NCBI GenBank assembly: GCA_022842885.1
Contig: JALHOR010000013.1
Location: 1-64,000, forward strand
DNA length: 64,000 nt
Direction of reading: 5' to 3'
Origin: Anaerolineae bacterium
GTDB lineage: Bacteria > Chloroflexota > Anaerolineae > Aggregatilineales > Phototrophicaceae
The position numbers and the translations under genes were made by a program. Below the pieces are notes generated by a model. That model saw only the letters and a list, made by a program, of their open reading frames with translations. It made no database searches and was not told where the DNA came from. Of the stretch, positions 54,256-62,883 are shown in pieces. The stretch's first letter is position 1, and the number at the start of each line of letters is the position of its first letter.

Positions 54256-55938
54256 CTATAACCGCCGAATCACCAGAGATAAGCCGATGCCGCCCACTAA
54301 CACAATGCCTGCCAGCCCCAGAAAGACCAAGCCTAGCACACTGCGAAAATCGGTGGGTGCGTCTGCTGCGACATCGCTACCCGTATCATCGCCCGTGGTG
54401 TCATTCACGCTGGCATTTTCGGCTGTGGGGATAACCACCGTTTCGACACCTTCGGCTGCGCCAAAGGTGATTCTGAAGGGAATCCCGGTTTGGACGCTGA
54501 CGGTTAAAGAAGCCGGTGTGGTCAATCCGTAGCCTTCGGGTGCGGTAGCCGTAATCAAATAGTTGCCACTCGCCACTTCTTCAAAACAGAAAGGCGTCGT
54601 TTCGTCCGTGGTGATATGCGTTGCCACTTCTTCGCCATTGGGCTGTGCCAACTGAATCATACCGCCCGCCAGTGGCGTTTCGTTGCTGCCCTGAATCCGA
54701 TTTTGGTCTTTATCTTCAAACATCAGCACGCATACCCCATCCTTGAGTTCGACGGGATTGCCCGTGATGCCCGCTGTCACCGCCACCGTTGCCGCTGGTG
54801 TTGGGCTAGCTGGCACTGGACTGGGTGTGAACGTCTGTGTCGGCGTCGCAGAGACCTCTGGTTCAGCAGGCGTATTGGTATTGGCTGGCAGTGCCGGAAT
54901 GGTAGCTTCCGTGGTAGCGGTTGGCTGCGTGGTGGCGGCAACTGCTACGCTGGCGATAGTGGCAGTTGCTGCCGCAGGCGCAACCGTGTTGCTGGCTGTC
55001 GTCGGTGCTGCTGTACTTGCGCTGCTGCCCGAACCACCGGATGATGTGCCAGCATTTTCGCCGGGGGGCTGAATAATAATCTGCTGCCCAACGGAGATAA
55101 AACCACCCTGAAGATTGTTCAATTCCCGGATGCGGCTTAATGGCACGCCATACGCCACCGCAATCGCGGCTAAGGTATCACCAGATTGAACGGTATGAAT
55201 AATGCCATCGCTGGCATCAGTATCTTGGACGCCTACACGCTGCGCGATTGCCTGTGCCGGGGTGCTAGTGGCGGCGGGAACGACGGGGGCAGAACCGCCC
55301 GGTGTGCCACCGCCAGCGGTGGGTACAGCACCGGAACCGGTAGCCATCAGCGAGGCTTGGTCAAAAAAGACATTGTTCGGGTCGTTGGGATACCGTTGGG
55401 TGGCATAGATAAATATCGTCACGCGCCCAGACGGAACAACGGCTTCGACAGCGACTTCTTGCCAAGAATTCACGCTGGTCAGCCAATTTGACCATGTAAC
55501 ATTGCCTAGGTAGTTATCGCCTGTATTGCTGCCGATACCGATACGCACTTGTGCGCCGGTTGCACCAAATACATTTTCAATAAACACCCAAGCACTTGCC
55601 CGCAAGCGCGTTCCTTCAGCAATACCATCCACAATTTGCCACACGCCCCCAGTGAATGTGCCGCCACCACGCCCGATTTTTTGAGCGCGGCGTCCTTCAT
55701 AAACATGAGGGGCGGATTCATTGGGGAAATATTCAGGTTTGACATTCATCCAGCCTTCGGTGCGGGGAGTTTCTGCGTACCACCCCACCCAACTGCGGGC
55801 TGTTCCCAAACCTTGATAATCTTCGCCTTCAAAGCCGGGATTTTGCAGCATATTTTGTTGTGCAACAGTGGGGGTGATGTGCAGCACCAACAATAACAAC
55901 AGTGCCATCATCCCATAAAAATGTCGGTTGCCGGACAT
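54256..55938 (-). CDS. Surface-anchored protein with CBM-like, LysM and SdrD-B-like domains
   Basis: A 560-residue exported protein: signal peptide (1-26), beta-sandwich carbohydrate-binding-like domain (MLQNPGFEGEDYQG to about 195), LysM (HTVQSGDTLAAIAVAYGV, about 247-292), a long Ser/Thr/Ala/Pro-rich stalk, an SdrD-B-like domain (CVLMFEDKDQNRIQGSNETP, about 400-490) and a C-terminal transmembrane helix with RRL. LysM binds peptidoglycan or chitin-like sugars. A cell-envelope structural or adhesive role is likely. Forms a pair with the next gene, which has a related SdrD-B-like domain. Confidence 0.85.
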   Translation of the reverse strand: MSGNRHFYGMMALLLLLVLHITPTVAQQNMLQNPGFEGEDYQGLGTARSWVGWYAETPRTEGWMNVKPEYFPNESAPHVYEGRRAQKIGRGGGTFTGGVWQIVDGIAEGTRLRASAWVFIENVFGATGAQVRIGIGSNTGDNYLGNVTWSNWLTSVNSWQEVAVEAVVPSGRVTIFIYATQRYPNDPNNVFFDQASLMATGSGAVPTAGGGTPGGSAPVVPAATSTPAQAIAQRVGVQDTDASDGIIHTVQSGDTLAAIAVAYGVPLSRIRELNNLQGGFISVGQQIIIQPPGENAGTSSGGSGSSASTAAPTTASNTVAPAAATATIASVAVAATTQPTATTEATIPALPANTNTPAEPEVSATPTQTFTPSPVPASPTPAATVAVTAGITGNPVELKDGVCVLMFEDKDQNRIQGSNETPLAGGMIQLAQPNGEEVATHITTDETTPFCFEEVASGNYLITATAPEGYGLTTPASLTVSVQTGIPFRITFGAAEGVETVVIPTAENASVNDTTGDDTGSDVAADAPTDFRSVLGLVFLGLAGIVLVGGIGLSLVIRRL

Positions 55939-56037
55939 TCAATTTCTCCGTCATACATCGTCTCGAACAGGCATAAAACCTGCGCGGCGCATTGTATCAT
56001 GTGCCTATAGCCCATGACAGGGTGCTGTCCCCACCGA

Positions 56038-56055
56038 TAGTCCAACGCTGGACTA
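56038..56055. other. Small perfect hairpin
   Basis: TAGTCCA-ACGC-TGGACTA, a 7-bp stem in the 164-bp gap between the GT39-like gene end and the surface protein start. No T-run, so not a clear terminator. Confidence 0.3.
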
Positions 56056-56102
56056 AGGTTCTATCCGCACAACATCATTTTCAGATAGGGTGTGAAGGTT
56101 AC

Positions 56103-57815
56103 TTAGTCTTGTAATCCAATTTCCAAGACATATACCGGACGTTTAATCAATTCGCGCTCATATTGTGCCAAAATTTGCCATTCAGCATTCTCAATTCTGT
56201 CCCAGAATGGGTCATAATCTGCCATCAGCAGGTACACTTTTTCGCCTGTGGGCAATGCCTGCAAAGAGCGCGTGAGGGCGGCACGCGGCGTATAAAACGG
56301 CAAACATTCCAGCCGCATATCAGCATAAAACATCAGCAAATGGCACAAATTCCAAGTGACATAAACCCGGCGCGGTGGCAAATTATTCAGATACACGGCG
56401 GCAGATTGAACAGCCTCATCCCCCAAAAAATAACCCGCTACATATTCAGTACGGTTCGTATCGCTGAAAGGCAATTGATGTGGTTGGGTCCAAGTTTGCT
56501 GCAAAAATGGCAGCGACCACATAAAAAACCAGAGCAGGATGCCGATAAGGACAGAAAAACGAAGAAAAAGAAGTGCTGAGTGCTGAGTGCTAAGTGCTGA
56601 GTAGTTATCCGAAAATTCTTGTGGTAGGGGCGAGGCATGCCTCGCCCCTGCGGAAAATGTTGTTTTTCCGATAGGCTCTGATTGTTCGGAACTAGCCCCG
56701 GCTTTTGCTGAACGCTGAATGCTGATAGCTGATTTGCTCAATCGTCCTTGCAAAATTGCGGCGGCACCCATTGCCACCAGCAGCGATAATGGCGCGGCGG
56801 TGGGCATAAAATAACGCATGGTATGAATGCGAGCAATGAGCAACGTCAGCGTTGTAATCAAGATGAGCCACCAGCTAACCAGCAATATGCCCCGCCACAA
56901 TTTGCGGTCAATGCGCCGGAAAAACCATAAACCGCCAATCACAGAAACTGCTGCCACCAGCAAAAAAACAGGCGAAAAAAATTCTGCCATCATTGGCAAA
57001 ATGCGCGTGAAATAGCGCAAAGGCTGAAGAAAATAGCCGTCACTGTTGGCATCGGCAACGGCGGCATCATCCACCAAAATGAAGCGCCCCGGCGTGCCAT
57101 GCGCTTGAATGGCGGGAATCACCATCGGCAACCAGAAGGCAATCACAATCAACGCCGCTAAAACTAACGGCGGCAAATACAACCGGATACCGTGCGCGAT
57201 TTGGGGCAGCAATGCGCTGCGTTTCCAAGGATAAAAAATGAGGGCAGCGCCTACAGGTAATAAAGTCACTGGCACGACGGTCAATTTTGCTAGCGTACAC
57301 AATGCCAGCAGCACACCCAAAATTGCCCCTTCGTTGAACGAAGGTCGCCGCGCAAAAATCCAACTGCGCCACACGCTTAAACAAATAAAACCACTTGCTA
57401 GTGCATCTGCCAATGCCATACGTTCATAAAAGAATGCCAGAGGCAAACAGGCATAAATCGCTGCTGCCAATACGCCTGTCAAATGCGATGCGAACAAGCG
57501 CCCAATTAAATAGAGCGTTGCACCTGTGATGACCGAAAACAGTGCCAGCGATAAACGCCCGACAGGCAGCATGGTCTGGATGGTATTATCGGCTTCAAAC
57601 AGCCCCATCCAAAAATACACCAACACCTTGCCATGTGCGAAGCGCCCCGGATTTTCGGCAAAGTCCCATACACGCACTGCTCGCGCTAAGTGAAAGCCTT
57701 CATCCACATAGGGTTGCTGCACATCAATCTCATGGGTGCGAATCATAAAATGGCACAGCAGCACAATCACAACGATGGCAGGGCTATAGAGCAGGCGGCG
57801 CAGTGGCATCTTCAT
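56103..57815 (-). CDS. GT39/ArnT-like membrane glycosyltransferase
   Basis: A 570-residue polytopic protein of the dolichyl/polyprenyl-phosphate-mannose transferase type. The first exported loop contains PYVDEGFHLARAVRVWDF, the acidic motif that binds the lipid-phosphate sugar; about 11 helices follow, then a soluble tail. It transfers a sugar from a polyprenyl-phosphate donor on the outer face. Residues about 362-415 are encoded by two dispersed repeats (56572-56732) that entered in frame, making a polar loop between helices (YSALSTQHSALL is the read-through of the AGTGCTGAG repeat). The gene may therefore be intact or impaired. Confidence 0.85.
   Translation of the reverse strand: MKMPLRRLLYSPAIVVIVLLCHFMIRTHEIDVQQPYVDEGFHLARAVRVWDFAENPGRFAHGKVLVYFWMGLFEADNTIQTMLPVGRLSLALFSVITGATLYLIGRLFASHLTGVLAAAIYACLPLAFFYERMALADALASGFICLSVWRSWIFARRPSFNEGAILGVLLALCTLAKLTVVPVTLLPVGAALIFYPWKRSALLPQIAHGIRLYLPPLVLAALIVIAFWLPMVIPAIQAHGTPGRFILVDDAAVADANSDGYFLQPLRYFTRILPMMAEFFSPVFLLVAAVSVIGGLWFFRRIDRKLWRGILLVSWWLILITTLTLLIARIHTMRYFMPTAAPLSLLVAMGAAAILQGRLSKSAISIQRSAKAGASSEQSEPIGKTTFSAGARHASPLPQEFSDNYSALSTQHSALLFLRFSVLIGILLWFFMWSLPFLQQTWTQPHQLPFSDTNRTEYVAGYFLGDEAVQSAAVYLNNLPPRRVYVTWNLCHLLMFYADMRLECLPFYTPRAALTRSLQALPTGEKVYLLMADYDPFWDRIENAEWQILAQYERELIKRPVYVLEIGLQD
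56572..56732. repeat. Dispersed repeats inserted inside a coding sequence
   Basis: Three parts: AGTGCTGAG-type array at 56572-56604; GTAG palindrome at 56624-56651 (GTAGGGGCGAGGCA plus its near-exact complement); a degenerate CTGAACGCTGAATGC-type array at 56707-56732. All lie within the GT39-like gene and leave its frame open. Confidence 0.75.
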
Positions 57816-58006
57816 ATCACAATTCAGGCATGGCGAAAAATCGCCTGATTTTAACCCTGCGACTTTGCGAATGCCTAGAGGGGTGTTGATGATTGAATAT
57901 TTCGGTTTCGGTACTAGGGTAACTTTCGTATAGGGCAGTACCAGCGCAAAAGATTAAATACGATTAAAATCATCATACGCCTTGTTCACAAATTTCAACA
58001 TGGATT

Positions 58007-58927
58007 ATGGATAATCATTTTTCGCGTTACCTTAAATTACTTGACCAATTGACGGATGCCGAATGGTTAAAAATACAGACCTATGTGCTGCTTTTGCTAC
58101 AACAATGTAGCACGAACACCTCTGTTGAGCGCCTGCATGGGGCGATTTTGGATACTTTTACCCTTGAAGAGTTACGGACACTTCATGACCATCTCACCCA
58201 TGTAATTCAGACCTATGATGATAGCCCTCAAAAATCACAACCTGCCTCAAAAATTTCTCTTTCGGTTAGCACAGAAGCGATAGTCAAAATTGGTCTCATT
58301 GCCGATATGCATGGGGATAATGATGGTTTTCAACAGGCACTGGCTATTTTTGATAGGGAAGGTGTGACACAAATTCTGTGTGCAGGCGATATTGTGGATC
58401 GCGGTCCGGAAGCCGATAGCATAGTGCAAACAATTTTGGAACGCGGTATTGCTTGCATTTCGGGCAATCATGACCAAACAGTGTTGGCGAATCAGGCAAA
58501 GTGGCGTGTGGCAAATAAACCTGAACGGCTGAAAGAACTTGGGCGCATTATCAGTGATGAAACTGTCGCTTTTTTGCAGCAACTCCCAGAAAATGCCCAC
58601 TTTACCATCGCAGGAAAACATATTTTGATGGGTCATGGCACCCCTTGGTCAGATGTATTGGGGATTTTTCCAGAGAGTCGCGCAGGTCTCTATAAGCAGC
58701 TTGTGGATCGCTACGGCGCGGATACCGATATTCTTATTTTGGGGCATACTCATCAGCCGATGCAAGCCCGTACAGGCAATCTGTGGATTTTTAATCCCGG
58801 TTCTATTTATGGGGTTACGATTCGAGATAGTCACACTTGCGCGATTCTGGCACTGCCAGAGATGAATTTTACGGTTTATGATGTGCAAACAGGCAATATC
58901 CTTCCTGTTCCGATAACAGAACGCTGA
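58007..58927 (+). CDS. Metallophosphoesterase, YfcE-like, with N-terminal helical domain
   Basis: A 306-residue protein. The phosphoesterase core begins at about 93: GLIADMHGDNDG, CAGDIVDRG, SGNHDQ, MGHGTP and LGHTHQP give the dinuclear metal site. The first 90 residues form a helical domain (LLDQLTDAEWLKIQTYVLLLL) that I do not recognise. It hydrolyses a phosphomonoester or diester; substrate unknown. Six bases separate its stop from the MNT gene, so they may be one transcript. Confidence 0.88.
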   Translation: MDNHFSRYLKLLDQLTDAEWLKIQTYVLLLLQQCSTNTSVERLHGAILDTFTLEELRTLHDHLTHVIQTYDDSPQKSQPASKISLSVSTEAIVKIGLIADMHGDNDGFQQALAIFDREGVTQILCAGDIVDRGPEADSIVQTILERGIACISGNHDQTVLANQAKWRVANKPERLKELGRIISDETVAFLQQLPENAHFTIAGKHILMGHGTPWSDVLGIFPESRAGLYKQLVDRYGADTDILILGHTHQPMQARTGNLWIFNPGSIYGVTIRDSHTCAILALPEMNFTVYDVQTGNILPVPITER

Positions 58928-58933
58928 CCACCG

Positions 58934-59257
58934 ATGCAACATCCAAAATTAATGCTCATTCTTGAGGATTTACGCCAGCGATTGGCGCAATTATACGGGG
59001 AACGCCTCGTGCAACTCGTCTTGTACGGCTCACAAGCGCGGGGAGATGCCGTTGCTGATTCCGATGTTGATGTGCTGGTGGTGCTGGCAAGTGAGGTCAA
59101 TTCTGCCATAGAAATTGAACAAACTGGCGAAATCATTACGGATTTGTGTTTGGAATATGGCGCTATGGTGATGTGTTTATTTGTTTCTGAAGGACGTTTC
59201 AAAAATGATGATACGCCCATCTTAATTCATGTTCGCAAAGAAGGGATGTTAGTGTGA
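58934..59257 (+). CDS. mntA: MNT-type nucleotidyltransferase antitoxin
   Basis: A 107-residue minimal nucleotidyltransferase: YGSQARGDAVADSDVDVLV holds the GSxxRG and DxD motifs. In MNT-HEPN (type VII) toxin-antitoxin pairs the enzyme AMPylates the HEPN RNase toxin. Its TGA stop overlaps the GTG start of the HEPN frame. Confidence 0.9.
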   Translation: MQHPKLMLILEDLRQRLAQLYGERLVQLVLYGSQARGDAVADSDVDVLVVLASEVNSAIEIEQTGEIITDLCLEYGAMVMCLFVSEGRFKNDDTPILIHVRKEGMLV

Positions 59258-59642
59258 CGCCACAGCAAGAAAAATATCTGCAACTGGCTCAGGATAACTT
59301 AAAAGCGGCAAGCACAATTTATGAGATGGAGTTGTATCGTATTGCTGTTTCCCGCGCTTATTATGCTATGTTTTATGCAGCATCAGCTATGTTGCTTGGG
59401 CAAGGTATCATAACCTCAAGACATGGGCAGCCTTTGCAGAGCAGTTTGTGAAAACAGGAAAAATTGACCGTGAGTTCCATACCAACCTTGCTAGAGCGCA
59501 AACAAGCCGAGAAATTGCTGATTATGATATAGGCAATGCTATTTCAAAAGCACAGGTTGAGATGCAAATCCAGCGAGCAACAGCATTCATCGCAATGGCG
59601 ACACAATTTTTGACTGCTGAAACAGATACACCTGATGCATGA
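59254..59642 (+). pseudogene. hepT: HEPN toxin gene split by a frameshift
   Basis: The frame from GTG 59254 gives the first half of a HEPN protein (AVSRAYYAMFYAASAMLLGQG) and stops at 59449-59451. The second half (AFAEQFVKTGKIDREFH to the TGA at 59640) lies in another frame. The best join is at about 59416-59422: adding one base to TCAAGACA would read TSKTWAAFAEQF. So a one-base loss has broken the gene, or it is a sequencing error. The catalytic Rx4-6H motif of HEPN RNases is not obvious. Confidence 0.75.
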
Positions 59643-59700
59643 CATTTCTAAAACTGAGTGTCGAATAAAATGACAAAATACTCACATTTAGGAAAACAAC

Positions 59701-59991
59701 ATGATTTTAGAAGCTGTGATTTTACATATTCGCGCGGGTGAAAGTGCCGCATTTGAAGCCGTTTTCAAACAAGCCGTTCCCATCATCAGCAGTATGAAGG
59801 GCTTTATCCAGATTGAATTGCAAAAATGCATGGAAGTGGCGGATCAATATTTGCTCTTGGTACAGTGGGAAACGCTGGAAGACCATACACAAGGGTTTCG
59901 CGGGTCGCCGGAATACCAAGAATGGCGAAAACTGCTGCATCATTTTTATGAGCCGTTCCCGGTAGTCGAGCATTATGAGCGCATTTTATGA
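59701..59991 (+). CDS. Antibiotic biosynthesis monooxygenase (ABM) family protein
   Basis: A 96-residue dimeric ferredoxin-like fold: VILHIRAGESAAFEAVF, MKGFIQIELQKCME, YLLLVQWETLEDHTQGF and a C-terminal strand. Members include quinol monooxygenases and heme-degrading enzymes; the active site cannot be assigned from sequence. Its last 6 bases overlap the convergent membrane-protein gene. Confidence 0.85.
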   Translation: MILEAVILHIRAGESAAFEAVFKQAVPIISSMKGFIQIELQKCMEVADQYLLLVQWETLEDHTQGFRGSPEYQEWRKLLHHFYEPFPVVEHYERIL

Positions 59992-61008
59992 TGGGTCATC
60001 GTTGGGCTTTTGGCGCAGGCGGTCTTCAAACTCATCGTGAAAAATCATCTCGCCATCTTCGCCGACTGCCATCATCGGCGGCGCACTTGCCAACCGCTGC
60101 ATGATGCTGGCTTCCAAATCATCCAGCGTGCGTTTGGTTTTGCCATCACCCTGTTTATATTTTTCGCCATAATACCAATCGGCAAAAGTACGAGCTGCCA
60201 TTGCCATGATGACCGACGCTGGCAGCAAGCCTAAACCCAAAGTGACAATCCCCGAACTCAGCAGGGTAAACACAAACGCGATGATTCCCGCCGCTTGTTT
60301 GTAACGCTCATGCGGTAAATTGGGCAAATATTCATGGATAACCAACCGATGAAAGGCATGGAACACGAGGGCGTTGCTGCTGGCAATGAGCATAAAAATC
60401 AGGCTAGATGCAATGAACGATAACACGCCCATCGCTATAAATTCAAACAAAATAACCCACGCAAATTCTAGCATGTACCATGATGGCAAGTTGCCATACC
60501 ATACGGCAATCCCAAAGAGGGTCGCCAGCGGAATTGCCCACCACCCGCGCCGTAACGCCGCCCAATTAAAGGTTTTAACAGTATCGAATACGCTTGATTG
60601 CGGCGCAAACTCGGCGATTTCTAGGTCATCATTTTTATGCTTGACCCCTAAATTACCCTGCCAATCGGCATAATGGCTGGCACAATACGCCGCTGCTACT
60701 CCGGCAATGGGCGCGAAAATGGCAATGAAGGGCGCACTGATGACCGTCACAAAAATGCCGACTCCTACCGTTAGCCAGCGGCGATACTGTTGTATATCGG
60801 TGTCATCATTGAAAATCATCCGATTCACCAGCGTGATGGACACACCCAAGATGACCCCTAAGCCCAAGCCACCCAAACCACCCATAATAGCGCCCACGAT
60901 GCTGCCCAATAATGGAAACACAAAACTCCCGGCAAGCGCCCCAAGGCAACCGCCGTAGAGTGTGCCATCCCGCACGAACCGCGAAAATGTGGTTTGCGAT
61001 TTATTCAT
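59986..61008 (-). CDS. Polytopic membrane protein of unknown function
   Basis: A 340-residue protein with Gly-rich transmembrane hairpins near the start (GAIMGGLGGLGLGVILGVS) and about eight helices in total, then a soluble C-terminal tail of about 60 residues (EASIMQRLASAPPMMAVGEDGEMIF). No family recognised. Confidence 0.7.
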   Translation of the reverse strand: MNKSQTTFSRFVRDGTLYGGCLGALAGSFVFPLLGSIVGAIMGGLGGLGLGVILGVSITLVNRMIFNDDTDIQQYRRWLTVGVGIFVTVISAPFIAIFAPIAGVAAAYCASHYADWQGNLGVKHKNDDLEIAEFAPQSSVFDTVKTFNWAALRRGWWAIPLATLFGIAVWYGNLPSWYMLEFAWVILFEFIAMGVLSFIASSLIFMLIASSNALVFHAFHRLVIHEYLPNLPHERYKQAAGIIAFVFTLLSSGIVTLGLGLLPASVIMAMAARTFADWYYGEKYKQGDGKTKRTLDDLEASIMQRLASAPPMMAVGEDGEMIFHDEFEDRLRQKPNDDPS

Positions 61009-61145
61009 GGTTTTTGGCTTTTGGCTGTTTGCTCACATTATCATAAAGTTGTTTTTAATCGGTCAGATTCATTTAGTAAGTGAAACAATGTATTCAAAAC
61101 ATGGGCGGATGTATTGTTGTGCGCCCCTACCCAATTGTTTTGCCT

Positions 61146-61194
61146 CGGAACTAGGGACTGCGGACTAGGGACTTTTGACTCAGCCCTCAGTCCT
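61146..61194. repeat. Dispersed GGACTAGGGACT repeat with CAGCCCTCAGTCC
   Basis: GAACTAGGGACTGCGGACTA followed by GGGACTTTTGACTCAGCCC. The first part recurs at 62819-62840, where it directly adjoins a CAGCACT array. Confidence 0.55.
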
Positions 61195-61221
61195 TTTAAC
61201 TTTGTACTTTCATCTTTTAAC

Positions 61222-62484
61222 TTATTCCCGCTTTTTCTTGGTTTTGCGCCGATGATGCCGCCAGCGCAGCAATAACCCAACCACCGCGATTGCCCCCACG
61301 CCTGCCGCTGCATTTATTGCCATCTGCCGCACATGCCATTCTGCCTGATGATTCAGATAATCCAAAATCGCCGCTGTGCCTTGACTCACGACTTCCGGCG
61401 GCGGGGAGATAAGGGGATTGTTCTTTATATAGAGACCTGAACCATAACACGGATTTTCCACTAATTGCCGCAACTGTCCAATTTCTGTTGCCAGAAGTTG
61501 AAACTGATTGGCACTTAAATCAAGATAACAAAGTGTTTTTAGATTGCTAATTTCTACTGGCAGACTGCTTAATTGGTTGCGATTAAGATAAAGTTTTTGC
61601 AAGTTGGTAAGATTGCCAATTTCGGGCGGTAAACTTCTTAATTGGTTGTAAACAAGACCTAGTTCTTGCAAGTTAGAGAGATTGCCGATTTCTGGTGGTA
61701 AATCGTTCAGCGGATTATGGCTGAGATGAAGTTTTTGCAAGTTGGTAAGATTGCCAATTTCGGGCGGTAAACTTCTTAATTGATTGCTAGTGAGATAAAG
61801 TTTTTGCAAGTTGATGAGATTGCCAATTTCGGGTGGTAGATTGCTTAATTGATTATCATCAAGCAGAAGATTCTGTAAGTTGGTAAGGTTGCCAATAATT
61901 TCTGTGGGAAAATTCTTTAAGGGATTGCCACTTAGATTAAGCGATTGCAAGTTAATAAGATTGCCAATTTCGAGTGGCAAACTACCTAAATGATTGCTGG
62001 ATATAGCAAGTTCTTGTAAGTGGGTAAGATTACCAATTTCGGGTGGTAGACTAATTAAGCCATTAAAATACATCTCCAAAGTACGTAGATTTACCAACTT
62101 GCCAATTTCCGGCGGTAAATCCGTCAATTGATTGGCTGCTAACCCAAGATATTCTAGGTTGGTCAAATTGCCAATTTCGGGCGGCACACTGGTTAAACCG
62201 TTATACTCTACCCCAAGCGTTTTTAGATTGGTCAACAGCCCAATTTCCGATGGAAGAACAGAGAGGCTCGTTTCTGAGAGATTAAGACTTTGAAGCTGTG
62301 TTAGGTAAAAAATTTCCGGTGGTAGATCATCCAACCATAAACCTGACAAATCCAACTCAGTTGCGCCAGTGGCGGCGGCTTGGGCGATGCGCTCACGGGC
62401 AATGTCTTGGGGCGTTGGGGCATCTTGTGCAGTAGCAATATGAACCAGCAGCAAGCACAGCAGAAAAATCAATAAGCGGCGCAT
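61222..62484 (-). CDS. Exported leucine-rich repeat protein with C-terminal membrane anchor
   Basis: A 420-residue protein: signal peptide (1-19, ends ATAQ), then about 13 leucine-rich repeats of 23 residues with consensus LPPEIGNLTNLQxLxLxxNxL, a cap segment with Cys, and a C-terminal transmembrane helix with a basic tail (RWRHHRRKTKKKRE). The LRR type matches those of bacterial and plant receptor ectodomains. The 69-bp DNA units are nearly identical in places, so copy number may vary. It would display a binding surface outside the cell. Confidence 0.88.
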   Translation of the reverse strand: MRRLLIFLLCLLLVHIATAQDAPTPQDIARERIAQAAATGATELDLSGLWLDDLPPEIFYLTQLQSLNLSETSLSVLPSEIGLLTNLKTLGVEYNGLTSVPPEIGNLTNLEYLGLAANQLTDLPPEIGKLVNLRTLEMYFNGLISLPPEIGNLTHLQELAISSNHLGSLPLEIGNLINLQSLNLSGNPLKNFPTEIIGNLTNLQNLLLDDNQLSNLPPEIGNLINLQKLYLTSNQLRSLPPEIGNLTNLQKLHLSHNPLNDLPPEIGNLSNLQELGLVYNQLRSLPPEIGNLTNLQKLYLNRNQLSSLPVEISNLKTLCYLDLSANQFQLLATEIGQLRQLVENPCYGSGLYIKNNPLISPPPEVVSQGTAAILDYLNHQAEWHVRQMAINAAAGVGAIAVVGLLLRWRHHRRKTKKKRE

Positions 62485-62566
62485 GGGGTGTCCTTCGTAT
62501 TAATCGCTTACACCCATTGTAGCAGCAAAAGTGACATTTTAACCGATGCTTTGCCTATGAATCGCA

Positions 62567-62595
62567 AGTGCTGAGTGCTGAGGACGAAGTGCTGA
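62567..62595. repeat. Dispersed AGTGCTGAG repeat, copy
   Basis: AGTGCTGAGTGCTGAGGAC followed by GAAGTGCTGA; nearly identical to the copy at 63762-63792, including the GAGGACGAAGTGC part. Confidence 0.65.
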
Positions 62596-62750
62596 TGCAA
62601 AAGGAACGAGTTAAAAATCGAAAGCAGCTCAGTTGCAAAATTCGATTATCGTTGCATTATGCCGCCAGAAACTAAAGTTTCCGGCTGCCAAAAAGCCAAG
62701 TCTGCTAAAGAGACTGAATCGATAACGCTTAAATCTCAGTCGCAAGGGGT

Positions 62751-62778
62751 GTAGTGTCGAGGCATGCCTCGACACTAC
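62751..62778. repeat. Dispersed GTAG palindrome, perfect 28 bp
   Basis: GTAGTGTCGAGGCA followed by its exact reverse complement. Same centre (GGCATGCC) as the copies at 16851 and 56624, with different outer arms that still pair. Confidence 0.75.
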
Positions 62779-62818
62779 GGAAAAATACTCGTTTTGAACA
62801 TGAACCAAAGATTTATAG

Positions 62819-62875
62819 GACTAGGGACTGCGGACTAGGGTTTGACTCAGCACTCAGCACTTAGAACTCAGCACT
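62819..62875. repeat. Composite GGACTAGGG plus CAGCACT repeat
   Basis: GACTAGGGACTGCGGACTAG at the left, then CTCAGCACTCAGCACTTAG and a further CTCAGCACT. Confidence 0.6.
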
Positions 62876-62883
62876 ATTTCTGT

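Larger units (their letters stand above)
62485..62883. other. Repeat-filled intergenic region
   Basis: 399 bp without a gene. It holds an AGTGCTGAG array (62567-62595), a GTAG palindrome (62751-62778), a GGACTAGGG unit (62819-62840) and a CAGCACT array (62845-62875). Nothing else is evident. Confidence 0.6.

Noticed and set aside
59449-59451. TGA in the HEPN gene as a second selenocysteine codon
   Set aside because: The two halves are in different frames and the position is not a Cys in the family, so it is a frameshift.
61540-62300. Regular 69-bp repeats as a possible CRISPR array
   Set aside because: They encode leucine-rich repeats in one open frame and lack unique spacers.
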